DNA from: Rahnella aquatilis CIP 78.65 = ATCC 33071
GTDB lineage: Bacteria; Pseudomonadota; Gammaproteobacteria; Enterobacterales; Enterobacteriaceae
Length of the DNA: 64,000 nucleotides
Assembly (NCBI RefSeq): GCF_000241955.1
Contig: NC_016818.1
Coordinates: 2,604,001-2,668,000, forward strand
Reading direction: 5' to 3'
Positions 8,767-17,612 of the stretch are shown here, in pieces (position 1 is the stretch's first letter; every line of letters begins with the position of its first letter). The translations under genes and the position numbers were made by a program. Under the pieces are notes generated by a model that worked only from the letters and a program-made list of their open reading frames with translations, was not told where the DNA came from and made no database searches.

Positions 8767-9666
8767 TCATTCTTCGTGTAACAACAAATCCATAAATGCG
8801 CGGGCTGCAGCGGTGACAGGTCGCCGGGCGTGATTCACCAGCCAGAGTTCTGTCGTGCCCTGCAGGCTGCCAAATCGTAAATACCGCACGCCCTCGACCT
8901 GAATACGCAAATAGGAAGCGGGCAGAATCGACACGCCAAGACCGGCCGCGACCAGCCCGATAATGGTCAGCGGTTCGCCGACTTCCTGGGTGATGTACGG
9001 CGTAATCCCCTGTGCTTTGAGCTGGCCGAGAATATCGTCGTAAAGTGACGTGCCGACATCTTTAGAGAAAAACACAAACGGCTGATCGGCAAGGTGTTGA
9101 AAAGTCAGTTCCCCTTCTTTAAGCGCATTCAGCGGATGGTCTCTGTGCACCACGGCAATCAGCGGTTCGGAAAGTACGAGATGGTGTTCCAGTTCCTCCG
9201 GCAACTCGCCATTGCGCATAATGCCCAGATCCAGTTTTCCCTCCAGCAAGGGGTCGATCTGCTGTTTGCTGTTGAGCTGCTCGATGCGGATATTGACGTC
9301 CGGATAGGTCAGCCGAAAACGGTGTAAGGTGCGCGAAACCCGCCGTAAAAACGGCGCTGAAGAAGTCAGACCGAGTGTCAGATTGCCTGATTCACCGCGA
9401 TGAATGCGTGCCGCCTGAGCTGACGCCTCATCGACCCGCTGCAAAATCTGCCGGGCTTCCTGCAAAAAAGCCTGTCCCGCCTGTGTCAGCCGTACACTGC
9501 GGTTGTTGCGATAAAACAGCGTGGCCCCCAGATGGATTTCCAGCGCCTGAATTTGCTGGCTCAGCGGCGGCTGGGAAATGTGCAGACGTTCCGCTGCCCG
9601 GCCAAAATGCAGTTCCTCGGCAACGGTGATGAAATAACGCAAATGACGCAGTTCGATGTGGTTCAT
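8767..9666 (-). CDS. ynfL: LysR-family regulator YnfL
   Basis: This 299-residue LysR regulator has its N-terminal winged helix in residues 1-65 (LRYFITVAEELHFGRAAERLHISQPPLSQQIQ, quoted as two parts: LRYFITVAEELHFGR and AAERLHISQPPLSQ) and a periplasmic-binding-protein-like effector domain from about residue 90. It is divergent from ynfM, the arrangement in E. coli, and LysR proteins commonly control the divergent gene, so ynfM is the likely target. The inducer is unknown. The 142-base gap to ynfM should hold both promoters. Confidence 0.88.
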   Translation of the reverse strand: MNHIELRHLRYFITVAEELHFGRAAERLHISQPPLSQQIQALEIHLGATLFYRNNRSVRLTQAGQAFLQEARQILQRVDEASAQAARIHRGESGNLTLGLTSSAPFLRRVSRTLHRFRLTYPDVNIRIEQLNSKQQIDPLLEGKLDLGIMRNGELPEELEHHLVLSEPLIAVVHRDHPLNALKEGELTFQHLADQPFVFFSKDVGTSLYDDILGQLKAQGITPYITQEVGEPLTIIGLVAAGLGVSILPASYLRIQVEGVRYLRFGSLQGTTELWLVNHARRPVTAAARAFMDLLLHEE

Positions 9667-9808
9667 GATGTGGATCAGTTCACCCTGATTGATACTTTAA
9701 ACATATCGTTCTTCACTGATTAATATATTAGACAATAACTGTCTCAGCGTTAAAATTCTCACACATTTTAAAATTAAGTTTTACCGCACCCCGTATTAAG
9801 GACTTACC

Positions 9809-11101
9809 GTGAAAACCTTCCGGCGGATTCCCGCTGCACCAGCCAGTGATTCAGTGAATGACGACGAGTTAAATCCGCAAACCCCCGTCGTGCGCTCAGG
9901 CCTTAAAACCCCTTTTATCAAACGTGGTACACCGCAATTTATCCGCGTCACACTCGCTCTGTTTTCAGCAGGTCTGGCGACGTTTGCCTTGCTGTATTGC
10001 GTTCAGCCAATCCTGCCGGTGTTGTCGCATGATTTCGGCGTTTCACCGGCCACCAGCAGCCTGTCGTTGTCATTGTCCACCGGTTTAATGGCGATTGGCC
10101 TGCTGTTTACCGGGCCGGTTTCTGACGCCGTCGGGCGTAAATCCGTGATGGTAGTGGCGTTATTCCTTGCTGCGGGCTGCACGCTGGTCTGTTCCTTTAT
10201 GCAAAGCTGGGATGGCATTCTCATCATGCGCGCGCTGATCGGCCTGTCGCTGAGCGGTGTGGCGGCCGTCGCCATGACTTACCTCAGTGAGGAAATCCAC
10301 CCCAGCGTGGTCGCTTTCTCGATGGGTTTATACATCAGCGGAAATTCCATCGGCGGCATGAGCGGACGTTTAGTCAGCGGCGTGCTGACGGACTTCTTCT
10401 CCTGGCGTATTGCCGTTGCCGTTGTGGGTTTCTTCGCCCTCGCGGCGGCAATCATGTTCTGGCGCATTCTGCCGCCGTCGAAACATTTCCGCGCCAGCTC
10501 GCTGAAACCGCGCAAGATGCTGATTAACTTCAAACTGCACTGGCGTGACAGCGGTTTACCGCTACTTTTCGCCGAAGGTTTCCTGCTGATGGGCAGTTTC
10601 GTGACCATGTTTAACTACATCGGTTACCGTCTGCTGTCATCGCCCTACAATCTGAGCCAGGCGATTGTCGGCATTATCTCTGTCGTCTATCTGATGGGTA
10701 CCTACAGCTCGCCCAAAGCCGGGGCGCTGACCGGCGTTTATGGCCGCGGCCCGGTGTTGATTGGCGCGACAGCGCTCATGCTGCTGGGGATTTTGATCAC
10801 CGCCTTCTCACCCGTCTGGCTGATTTTCATCGGCATGATCCTGGTCACCGGCGGATTCTTCGCCGCCCACTCCGTCGCCAGCGGTTGGATCGGCAGGCGT
10901 GCCCGCCGTGCGAAAGGTCAGGCATCATCTTTATATCTGTTCAGCTACTACGCGGGGTCCAGCGTCGCCGGGACGTTAGGCGGATTCTTCTGGCACGCAT
11001 TTGGCTGGTACGGGATTACGGGATTTATCAGTTTGATGCTGATTATCGCTGTCGGCGTTGGCTTTAAGCTGATGAGCTTATCCGAGGCGAAAGCGGTTTA
11101 A
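9809..11101 (+). CDS. ynfM: MFS transporter YnfM
   Basis: This inner-membrane MFS exporter of the arabinose/drug type is close to E. coli YnfM throughout, with segments such as FIKRGTPQF, VTLALFSAGLATFALLY and GRGPV in the same order. It has about 12 hydrophobic helices in 430 residues. The soluble N-terminus before helix 1 (about 50 residues) is slightly longer than in E. coli. The start is GTG at 9809, with AAGGA about eight bases upstream. Substrate is unestablished; in E. coli it is only a putative arabinose efflux protein. Confidence 0.92.
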   Translation: MKTFRRIPAAPASDSVNDDELNPQTPVVRSGLKTPFIKRGTPQFIRVTLALFSAGLATFALLYCVQPILPVLSHDFGVSPATSSLSLSLSTGLMAIGLLFTGPVSDAVGRKSVMVVALFLAAGCTLVCSFMQSWDGILIMRALIGLSLSGVAAVAMTYLSEEIHPSVVAFSMGLYISGNSIGGMSGRLVSGVLTDFFSWRIAVAVVGFFALAAAIMFWRILPPSKHFRASSLKPRKMLINFKLHWRDSGLPLLFAEGFLLMGSFVTMFNYIGYRLLSSPYNLSQAIVGIISVVYLMGTYSSPKAGALTGVYGRGPVLIGATALMLLGILITAFSPVWLIFIGMILVTGGFFAAHSVASGWIGRRARRAKGQASSLYLFSYYAGSSVAGTLGGFFWHAFGWYGITGFISLMLIIAVGVGFKLMSLSEAKAV

Positions 11102-11105
11102 CTTG

Positions 11106-11138
11106 TTTGCTCCTCCCCTGCGAAGGGGAAGGAGCAAA
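11106..11138. repeat. GC-rich hairpin repeat (single hairpin), likely bidirectional terminator
   Basis: TTTGCTCCTCCCC pairs with GGGGAAGGAGCAAA (one bulged A) around loop TGCGAA. It lies between the convergent ends of ynfM and the ABC ATPase gene, so it can act as a terminator for both. Core and loop match the dispersed hairpin family seen at 545-647 and elsewhere. Confidence 0.75.
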
Positions 11139-11146
11139 CCCAAAAA

Positions 11147-12241
11147 CTACTCGCCTAATTTCCCCATCCGCCTCTGGCTATCCCCCTCAAACAACTGCAT
11201 CCGCGCGGTATCAATCTGTACCCACACACGGTCCCCTGGTGCAGCATTTGATCTCACCATGCTATAAACACTCAGTTTTTCAGTGCCAAATTTGCCGTGA
11301 ATAAGTTCGCTCAGGCCGGTCGGTTCAATCAGTGTGATGTCCAGTGGCACCGCGCCCGGTGTGCCCTCTTCGCACAACACAATGGCTTCGGGGCGGACGC
11401 CATAAATTACCTCTGTACCACTTTGCAGGTCCATGATTAAAGGATCCACCGGCAACGTCAGTTGCGAATTGATGCGCAATTGCGGAGCCGAATCACCCAG
11501 ATCCAGCGTGCCGTTGATGAAGTTCATTGACGGCGAACCTATAAAGCTGGCGACGAATTTATTGGCCGGTGTGTCGTACAGTTCCAGCGGTGTGCCGACC
11601 TGCTGGATCAGACCGTGGTTGAGCACCACAATGCGGTCCGCGAGGGTCATCGCTTCAACCTGATCGTGCGTCACGTAAACAATGGTGTTTTTCATTCTCT
11701 GATGCAGACTTTTGATTTCTATGCGCATCTGCCCGCGTAACTGCGCATCCAGATTGGAAAGCGGCTCGTCGAACAAAAACACCTGCGGTTCGCGCACGAT
11801 CGCCCTGCCCATTGCCACGCGCTGACGCTGCCCGCCGGAAAGCTCCTTCGGACGACGATGCAGCAACGCGGTCAGGCCGAGGATATCGGCGGCTTTATTC
11901 ACCGCTTCATCAATCTCGGCTTTCGGGCGTTTTTGTACTTCGAGGCTGAACCCCATGTTGCGTGCCACGGTCATGTGCGGATACAGCGCATAACTCTGGA
12001 ATACCATCGAGATATCACGGTCTTTGGGTGCCACCTGATTCATCAGACGCGAACCAATGCGAATATCCCCCGCCGTTGCCAGTTCAAGTCCGGCAATCGT
12101 GCGCAACAGGGTCGATTTACCGCAACCGGACGGCCCGACCAGCACCACAAACTCACCGTCTTGAATGGTCAGGTTAATGTGTCGCAACACTTCGACATTT
12201 TCGTAACGTTTTTGAAGATCGGAAATCGTAATCTGAGCCAT
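11147..12241 (-). CDS. CUT1-type sugar ABC transporter ATPase (MalK/UgpC-like)
   Basis: This is the ATPase of a carbohydrate-uptake-type-1 importer. It has Walker A GPSGCGKS at residues 36-43, signature LSGGQRQR at 134-141, Walker B VFLFDE at 154-159 and the H-loop in YVTHDQVEA. It continues after residue 240 into the OB/TOBE regulatory domain typical of MalK and UgpC; 364 residues is the normal length. It is the last gene of a minus-strand operon whose promoter-proximal part encodes the regulator and a PLP enzyme. Unlike the neighbouring FbpC-like ATPase at 779, the regulatory domain is present. Confidence 0.9.
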   Translation of the reverse strand: MAQITISDLQKRYENVEVLRHINLTIQDGEFVVLVGPSGCGKSTLLRTIAGLELATAGDIRIGSRLMNQVAPKDRDISMVFQSYALYPHMTVARNMGFSLEVQKRPKAEIDEAVNKAADILGLTALLHRRPKELSGGQRQRVAMGRAIVREPQVFLFDEPLSNLDAQLRGQMRIEIKSLHQRMKNTIVYVTHDQVEAMTLADRIVVLNHGLIQQVGTPLELYDTPANKFVASFIGSPSMNFINGTLDLGDSAPQLRINSQLTLPVDPLIMDLQSGTEVIYGVRPEAIVLCEEGTPGAVPLDITLIEPTGLSELIHGKFGTEKLSVYSMVRSNAAPGDRVWVQIDTARMQLFEGDSQRRMGKLGE

Positions 12242-12245
12242 AAAA

Positions 12246-13088
12246 TTATCCTTTTACCGCACCGGCAGTCAGCCCCTGAACCAGGTAACGCTGAATAAAC
12301 GCAAAGAACAGACAGGCAGGAATAAGCGCCAGCACAGCCGCTGCCATCATGTCGCCCCATGAAACCGCGAATTTCGACACAAAACTGAGTAAGCCAACCG
12401 GGAAGGTCATCACCTCGTTTTTGTTGATGAGCATCAGCGAAAACAGCAGTTCGCTCCACGCGGCAGTGAACACAAAACCTAAGGTTGCCGCCATACCCGG
12501 CAAGGTTAGCGGGATGATGACTTTGCGCAGCGCCATAAAACGGCTGCACCCTTCCAGCATCGCGGATTCTTCCAGATCCTTAGGAATGCTGTCGAAAAAT
12601 GACTGCATCAGGAACGTGGCAAACGGCACGTTAAAGGCGGTGTAAATCAGGATCAGTCCGGTCAGGCTGTTGGTCAGCCCGAGCGGTGCCATCACTTTGT
12701 AAATGGGCGCGAGGATCATCACCAGCGGGAACATCTGGGTAAACAGCAGCAGCGCGGCCATCACCGTTTTGCCACGAAAACTGAAGCGGGAAAATGCAAA
12801 GCCCGCACCGGCAGCAATGATTGTGGTCAGAAATGCCGTGCCGAAGGACACAATCAGGCTATTGAAGAAATACAGCGGAAACTGGCTTTCAGTAAACACG
12901 CGCTGAAAATGCGTCAGCGTCATCTCACCCGGCCACATCCGCACGCCTTCGCTGTAGAGCAGTTTGTCCGGCGTGACTGAGATTTTGATCAGCCAGTAAA
13001 TCGGGAACAACGCGAACACCAGGTAAAACAAAATCCCCAGCCGGTGGCCGCCCTTGCGCAGCCAGGTGTGGAATGACAATGCGTTCAT
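12246..13088 (-). CDS. CUT1 sugar ABC transporter permease, MalG-like
   Basis: This inner-membrane permease has 280 residues and six hydrophobic helices, with the EAA coupling segment ESAMLEGCSRFMALRKVIIP in the large cytoplasmic loop. It has the MalG/UgpE layout with a short N-terminus and pairs with the adjacent MalF-like permease. It is four bases upstream of the ATPase gene, consistent with coupled translation. Confidence 0.9.
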   Translation of the reverse strand: MNALSFHTWLRKGGHRLGILFYLVFALFPIYWLIKISVTPDKLLYSEGVRMWPGEMTLTHFQRVFTESQFPLYFFNSLIVSFGTAFLTTIIAAGAGFAFSRFSFRGKTVMAALLLFTQMFPLVMILAPIYKVMAPLGLTNSLTGLILIYTAFNVPFATFLMQSFFDSIPKDLEESAMLEGCSRFMALRKVIIPLTLPGMAATLGFVFTAAWSELLFSLMLINKNEVMTFPVGLLSFVSKFAVSWGDMMAAAVLALIPACLFFAFIQRYLVQGLTAGAVKG

Positions 13089-13098
13089 GTGGGCCTCC

Positions 13099-14022
13099 TT
13101 ATTTCAGCAACTGATGGCGGATGCGCAGTAAAACCAGCGCGTAAAACGTCATCAACACCAGCAGGAACACCGCCATCGCCGACGCATAACCAAAGTCGAG
13201 TTTGCGGTATGCAGTGGTGAAGATGAAACTCGACAGAATCGAGGTGGAATTCGCCGGACCGCCGTCAGTCATCACCACAATCAGGTCGGCGAAATTCGCA
13301 ATCCAGATGGTGCGCAGCATCACCGTGATGGCAATCATCGGTGCCAGAAACGGCAGTGTGACTTTGCAAAACTGCTGCCAGCCGGTCGCCCCGTCCATCG
13401 CCGCCGCTTCGTACAAATCTTTCGGAATCGACTGCAACGCTGCCAGCAAAGTAATGGCGAAGAACGGAATGCCGAACCAGACGTTCGCCACCACCGGGCC
13501 GTACAGCGCCAGTTGCGGATCAGACAGAATATTGTACGGCTCGGAGATGATATGCAGATCAGTCAGCCAGTAAGGCAGTACGCCGATCACCGGATTGAGC
13601 AACCATGCCCAGGTCAGGCCGGAGAGAAACGCCGGAACCGCCCACGGCAGAAACACCAGCGCCTGCACCCAGCGGCGACCGGGGAATTCGCGGTTGAGCA
13701 ATAAGGCTAATCCCAGCCCCAGCGCAAACTGCAACACCAGCGAAGTCAGTGTCCAGTTGAAGGTATGGCGCAGTGCGGCATAAAAATGCCGGTCATCGAA
13801 CATAGTACGAAAGTTATCCAGCCCCACCCAGCCGGTATCGAAAGGATTAAGCAACTGTATGTTCTGAAAAGCATAGGAAATGCCGATAGCCATCGGAACA
13901 AAGATAAACAGGCCAATCAGCACCAGCGTCGGGCTGAGATAAACCCAGGGTTCCAGCAGCGCCCGCAAACGTGGGAAGCGCGGCGCGGCAACGGTGTCTG
14001 GCGGTGAAACTTCCAACATCAT
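13099..14022 (-). CDS. CUT1 sugar ABC transporter permease, MalF/UgpA-like
   Basis: This is the second channel subunit, 307 residues and six helices. Its EAA motif is EAAAMDGATGWQQFCKVTLP, and the N-terminal region carries the SPTLVLIGLFIFVP helix seen in UgpA-type proteins. It lies between the binding-protein gene and the MalG-like gene with short gaps. The frame begins MMLEV; the second ATG three bases on is an equally possible start. Confidence 0.9.
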   Translation of the reverse strand: MMLEVSPPDTVAAPRFPRLRALLEPWVYLSPTLVLIGLFIFVPMAIGISYAFQNIQLLNPFDTGWVGLDNFRTMFDDRHFYAALRHTFNWTLTSLVLQFALGLGLALLLNREFPGRRWVQALVFLPWAVPAFLSGLTWAWLLNPVIGVLPYWLTDLHIISEPYNILSDPQLALYGPVVANVWFGIPFFAITLLAALQSIPKDLYEAAAMDGATGWQQFCKVTLPFLAPMIAITVMLRTIWIANFADLIVVMTDGGPANSTSILSSFIFTTAYRKLDFGYASAMAVFLLVLMTFYALVLLRIRHQLLK

Positions 14023-14085
14023 GACGCGTCTCCGTTGAGAGGAATGGGGAACTCCGGCCGCAGATTTGCGCCGGAGGCATCCGGT

Positions 14086-15366
14086 TTACTTTTGTGCAGC
14101 CAGCCAGGCTTTCTGTTCTTTGGTCAGGTATTTCGCCCAGTCTTTCACCATGCTTTCAGTGTCGTTCTGGCCGAGCAGCGTTTCCTGCGAACTGTCTTTC
14201 ACAATCACCGAGTTGAAATAGCCCCAGCCTTTGAGGTGCGTCGGCATGGTCAGCGGGATGTAATCCGGGCTGTTCAGCTCGGCAAACCAGCCTGCAAACT
14301 GCGGCGCGTGGTAATACGCATCCTGCTCTGCGCCCTTATAAATCGGTAAGGTGCCAACGAATTTCGACCAGGTAAGGTTGTTTTCTTTATTACTGAGGAA
14401 GGAAATCAGATCCCAGCTTTGATCCTGATGTTTGCCCTGTTTGAACATCGACCAGCCGGTATAACCGATGGTCGGATAGGCTTTACCGTTCGGCCCGAGC
14501 GGCATCGGCGCAACGGAGAAATCGTCCGGGTTCATGCTGTTTTTGATGGCGATCAGCGCGTCCGGATCCTGATCGAGCATGGCGCATTTACCGGAGTAGA
14601 AACCGGAGACGATTTCGTTAAAGCCCCAGTTAACACTGTCTTTTGGTGCATAACCCTTCTGGTACATGTCCACCAGGAACTGCGCGCCTTTGACCGCGCC
14701 CGGTTTGGTCAGCGTGCTGTTGCCGTCTTTGTCGAAGAACTCCGGCGAACCGTTCATTGCCGCCATAAACATCATCCAGGCATTCGTGCCGCCGACGCCG
14801 CCGCGCATGCAATAGCCGCTGATACCGTTGCCCAGCGCGCTGATTTTCTTTGCATCCGCCATAAACTCATCCATGGTTTTCGGCGCGTCGGTCAGGCCTG
14901 CCTGCTGAAAGAGTTTTTTATTCCAGAACATCGCCCGCAGATAAAAACCGTACGGGATCATGGTGGCGGTGCCGCCGGAAGACCGCGCCATGGTCAGTGT
15001 TTTGTCGGTCAGATCCGGCGTGCCCGTCCAGCCTTTCAGGCGCGGTTCGAGATCAGCCAGCATGCCGTTACTGGCATACAGCCCCTGCCAGGTATCCGGC
15101 ATTTCCACCACGTCCGGGTATTGTCCGCTCTGGATCATGGTGCCAAGCTTTTCAAACGCCTGTCCCCACGGCAGCGACACCACCTCGATCTCGACATCCG
15201 GATGCTGCGTTTTGTAATCGGTTAACATTTTTTGCAGCATTTCGGTACGCGCCGGGCTGGTGATCACTTCCACCAGCGTCAGTTTGGTGGCGGCAAAACT
15301 GGCACAGGAAAACAGGCTGACGCTGAGCGCCAGCAGGCTGAGCACATGACGTTTCGGGTGTCGCAT
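14086..15366 (-). CDS. Periplasmic sugar-binding protein (extracellular solute-binding family 1)
   Basis: This is the receptor of the CUT1 importer. A typical signal peptide, MRHPKRHVLSLLALSVSLFS followed by CASFAA, precedes TKLTLVEVITSPA. The 426-residue protein has the two-lobe family-1 pattern (DVVEMPDTWQGLY, GFNEIVSGFYSGKCAM, YTGWSMFKQGK). The open frame extends to 15402, but the ATG at 15364-15366 starts the signal peptide and has GGAG ten bases upstream. Aromatic residues typical of sugar stacking are plentiful, but the ligand is not identifiable. Its promoter-side neighbour is a cystathionine-lyase-like gene, which is unusual for a sugar importer. Confidence 0.88.
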   Translation of the reverse strand: MRHPKRHVLSLLALSVSLFSCASFAATKLTLVEVITSPARTEMLQKMLTDYKTQHPDVEIEVVSLPWGQAFEKLGTMIQSGQYPDVVEMPDTWQGLYASNGMLADLEPRLKGWTGTPDLTDKTLTMARSSGGTATMIPYGFYLRAMFWNKKLFQQAGLTDAPKTMDEFMADAKKISALGNGISGYCMRGGVGGTNAWMMFMAAMNGSPEFFDKDGNSTLTKPGAVKGAQFLVDMYQKGYAPKDSVNWGFNEIVSGFYSGKCAMLDQDPDALIAIKNSMNPDDFSVAPMPLGPNGKAYPTIGYTGWSMFKQGKHQDQSWDLISFLSNKENNLTWSKFVGTLPIYKGAEQDAYYHAPQFAGWFAELNSPDYIPLTMPTHLKGWGYFNSVIVKDSSQETLLGQNDTESMVKDWAKYLTKEQKAWLAAQK

Positions 15367-15426
15367 AATCTTGATTCTCCACGGTGAAAAAAGTCGGAAC
15401 ACAGGAACGGTCTTTGAAAAAAGGCC

Positions 15427-16605
15427 TCAGGAACAGGCGCTTTCGATGGCGTTTTTCAGGTCACGCCATAAATCTTCGGTCTCTTCCAGCCCGATAGAAA
15501 TGCGGATCACGCGGGGCGATACACCGAAATCGATCGCCGAGTTGAATTCACCCGCCTGGTTCAGCACAGAAATGGCCGGCATCACCAGGCTTTCGAAACC
15601 GCCCCAGCTCACCCCCATACGGAACAAGGTCAGCGCATTGCAGAACGTCGGAATGTCGATGCCTTCGCTGAGCTCAAACGAGAACAGTCCGCTGTAGCCG
15701 GTCAGCGTGGAAGTCGGCAACGGGTCAAGCCCCGGATGATTCACCTGCGTGATGCGTGAATAGCCCTGCAACCGGCGCGCCAGTTCCAGCGCACTTTCGT
15801 GATGCTGGCGCATACGCAGCGGCAACGTGCGCAGGCCGCGCAGCAGCAGCCAGGCTTCATTGGCAGAAAGTTTGCCGCCTAAAAACGGGCTGATATAACG
15901 GCTGATGGCGCTGATGCGTTCTGTACTTGAAATCACCAGCCCGGCGACCACGTCGCTGTGCCCGCTGATGTATTTCGACGCGGAATGAATGACCAGATCG
16001 ATACCTGCCGCCAGCGGTTTCTGGAAGACCGGCGACGCCCAGCTGTTATCGATCATCGTTATTACGCCGTATTTTTTGGCCAGCGCGGCAATGGCTGGCA
16101 GATTTTGCTCGCCCATCACCCAGCTGTTCGGGCTTTCGAGATATAACAGTTTCGCCCCCTGAATCGCCGCCTCCAGCGCGGGCAATGAACCGCCATCGAC
16201 AAACTGTGTTTCGATCTGAAAGCGGGTGCAGAACCCGCGCAGGAAACGGTAGGTGTCCGGGTAGACGTGATCCACGCACACCACCTTATCGCCGGGACCG
16301 GCCACGCTGAGAATGGCGTTACTGATCGCCGCCATGCCGCTGCCGAAGGCCAGACAGGCTTCGCCGCGTTCCAGTTGCGCCACTTTTTTCTGCAATTCCA
16401 CCACGGTCGGATTATCCACGCGGGAATACAACGCGTGGTCGCTGTCACCGCGAAAACGGGCGATCATGCTGTCATAATCAGTGAAACTGAATAACGACGA
16501 CTGATAAATTGGCGGCGAAATTGCGCCGCGATCGTGGCGGACGTCGTGCACTAAATGCGTGTTTTCACTTAACTCAACAGGCTGGCTCTTATCATCTTGC
16601 TGCAT
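15427..16605 (-). CDS. PLP-dependent Cys/Met-metabolism enzyme (cystathionine gamma-lyase/beta-lyase-like)
   Basis: This is a fold-type I PLP enzyme of the trans-sulfuration family. Family members eliminate or exchange groups at C-beta or C-gamma of sulfur amino acids such as cystathionine. YSRVDNPTVVELQKK is the usual tetramer/PLP-phosphate segment. D186 in MIDNSWASPVFQKP pairs with the pyridine nitrogen, and K211 in IHSASKYISGHSD is the Schiff-base lysine. The length of 392 is normal. The start overlaps the regulator gene by 14 bases, so the two are co-transcribed and probably coupled. The W in DNSW replaces the more common T of DNT(F/W), a hint of altered substrate. Physiological substrate is unknown. 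Confidence 0.88.
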   Translation of the reverse strand: MQQDDKSQPVELSENTHLVHDVRHDRGAISPPIYQSSLFSFTDYDSMIARFRGDSDHALYSRVDNPTVVELQKKVAQLERGEACLAFGSGMAAISNAILSVAGPGDKVVCVDHVYPDTYRFLRGFCTRFQIETQFVDGGSLPALEAAIQGAKLLYLESPNSWVMGEQNLPAIAALAKKYGVITMIDNSWASPVFQKPLAAGIDLVIHSASKYISGHSDVVAGLVISSTERISAISRYISPFLGGKLSANEAWLLLRGLRTLPLRMRQHHESALELARRLQGYSRITQVNHPGLDPLPTSTLTGYSGLFSFELSEGIDIPTFCNALTLFRMGVSWGGFESLVMPAISVLNQAGEFNSAIDFGVSPRVIRISIGLEETEDLWRDLKNAIESACS

Positions 16606-17305
16606 TGATCACTTCCTTCATGTCACGTTCGGTTATGTTCAGAATGTCATTGCTCAGCCTGCGCGCGTTTTCCGGTTCGCGGCGCGCAATGGCTTCAAAT
16701 AATGTGCGGTGCAGCGGAAAGGAGTCGCTGAACAGCGCCTGCTCAGGCGGCGATTCGAAAAAGGCATGCAGCAGGTCGTAAATGCCGCCTACCATTTGCA
16801 GCAACAGCGGGTTATGTGCGGCGCTGTAGATCGCCGCGTGAAACTGCCAGTCTTCAGCCCCGGCGGAACCGACGCGCAGATGTACTTTTTCCATCACATC
16901 AAGTTTTTGTTCGATGAACAGCAAATCGCCCGGCGTGGCACGCACCGCCGCCAGCGCCGAAGCCTCGCATTCGATGATCCGGCGCACTTCCAGTGCATGC
17001 AGCATGGTGGCGGAGTCATTTTTAAAGCGCAGGGACAGAAAGCTGTCGTTTGCGGTAATTTCAGACTGCAAGAACGTGCCGCTGCCTTTTTTGCGCACGA
17101 TAATCCCCAGCGCCTCCCAGCGTTTCAGCGCCTCGCGCACCGTGTTGCGACTCACCGCCAGCCCTTCGGCCAGCACGCGCTCGGGTGGCAATTTCTCGCC
17201 GATACGGGTACCGGACTGCGCCACATAACGGGTCAGCGCATCGAGCACCAGCGTGTCGCTTTGTTGTGGCGCGATCGGATGCAATAAATGTATTTCGCCG
17301 CTCAT
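16592..17305 (-). CDS. GntR-family regulator, FadR/FCD subfamily
   Basis: This is a DNA-binding regulator with a winged helix-turn-helix in residues about 17-85 (RIGEKLPPERVLAEGLAVS, NTVREALKRWEALGI) and a C-terminal FCD ligand domain. The FCD segments RRIIECEASALAAV and FHAAIYSAAHNPLLLQ supply the usual metal-binding Asp/His positions, though the exact ligands are uncertain. FCD members usually bind carboxylates or amino-acid-derived effectors. It is the first gene of the operon running to 11147 and is divergent from the FAD monooxygenase, so it probably controls both. The candidate palindrome near 17568 sits in the shared gap. Confidence 0.88.
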   Translation of the reverse strand: MSGEIHLLHPIAPQQSDTLVLDALTRYVAQSGTRIGEKLPPERVLAEGLAVSRNTVREALKRWEALGIIVRKKGSGTFLQSEITANDSFLSLRFKNDSATMLHALEVRRIIECEASALAAVRATPGDLLFIEQKLDVMEKVHLRVGSAGAEDWQFHAAIYSAAHNPLLLQMVGGIYDLLHAFFESPPEQALFSDSFPLHRTLFEAIARREPENARRLSNDILNITERDMKEVINAAR

Positions 17306-17567
17306 TGGCTTCTCCGCACATTGTTTTCAACGGACACCGGTCCAAATTGGCCCAACAACTCAACCTGTGGACCCCTTTGCAATTTATCTGCCAGTTTGCA
17401 GAATCGCCGTTAAGTGAATGATTAACAGGCAATACGGGTGAATAATGTTCCAAACGGGAAGATGACGGGCAGATCGCGGTGGTGCAAAAAAAGCCGGATG
17501 TGTTGTACCGCTGTGCAGGAAATGTTCAGTGATGTAGCACGGGATGGATTGACGTGCAGGAGTGCAA

Positions 17568-17584
17568 ATGATAACTGTTATCAT
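17568..17584. promoter_or_regulatory. Perfect 17-bp palindrome, candidate operator
   Basis: ATGATAAC-T-GTTATCAT is a perfect inverted repeat 28 bases upstream of the monooxygenase start and 260 bases from the GntR start, in the 307-base divergent gap (17306-17612). Its position would block the monooxygenase promoter or leader. Which regulator binds is unknown. The rest of the gap shows no gene. Confidence 0.6.
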
Positions 17585-17612
17585 ATAAATTCATTCGGCC
17601 AGGCAGGTGGTT

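Noticed and set aside
14419..15225. Long plus-strand frame of 268 codons antisense to the sugar-binding protein
   Set aside because: It is a high-GC shadow of a gene with a clear signal peptide and family pattern on the other strand.
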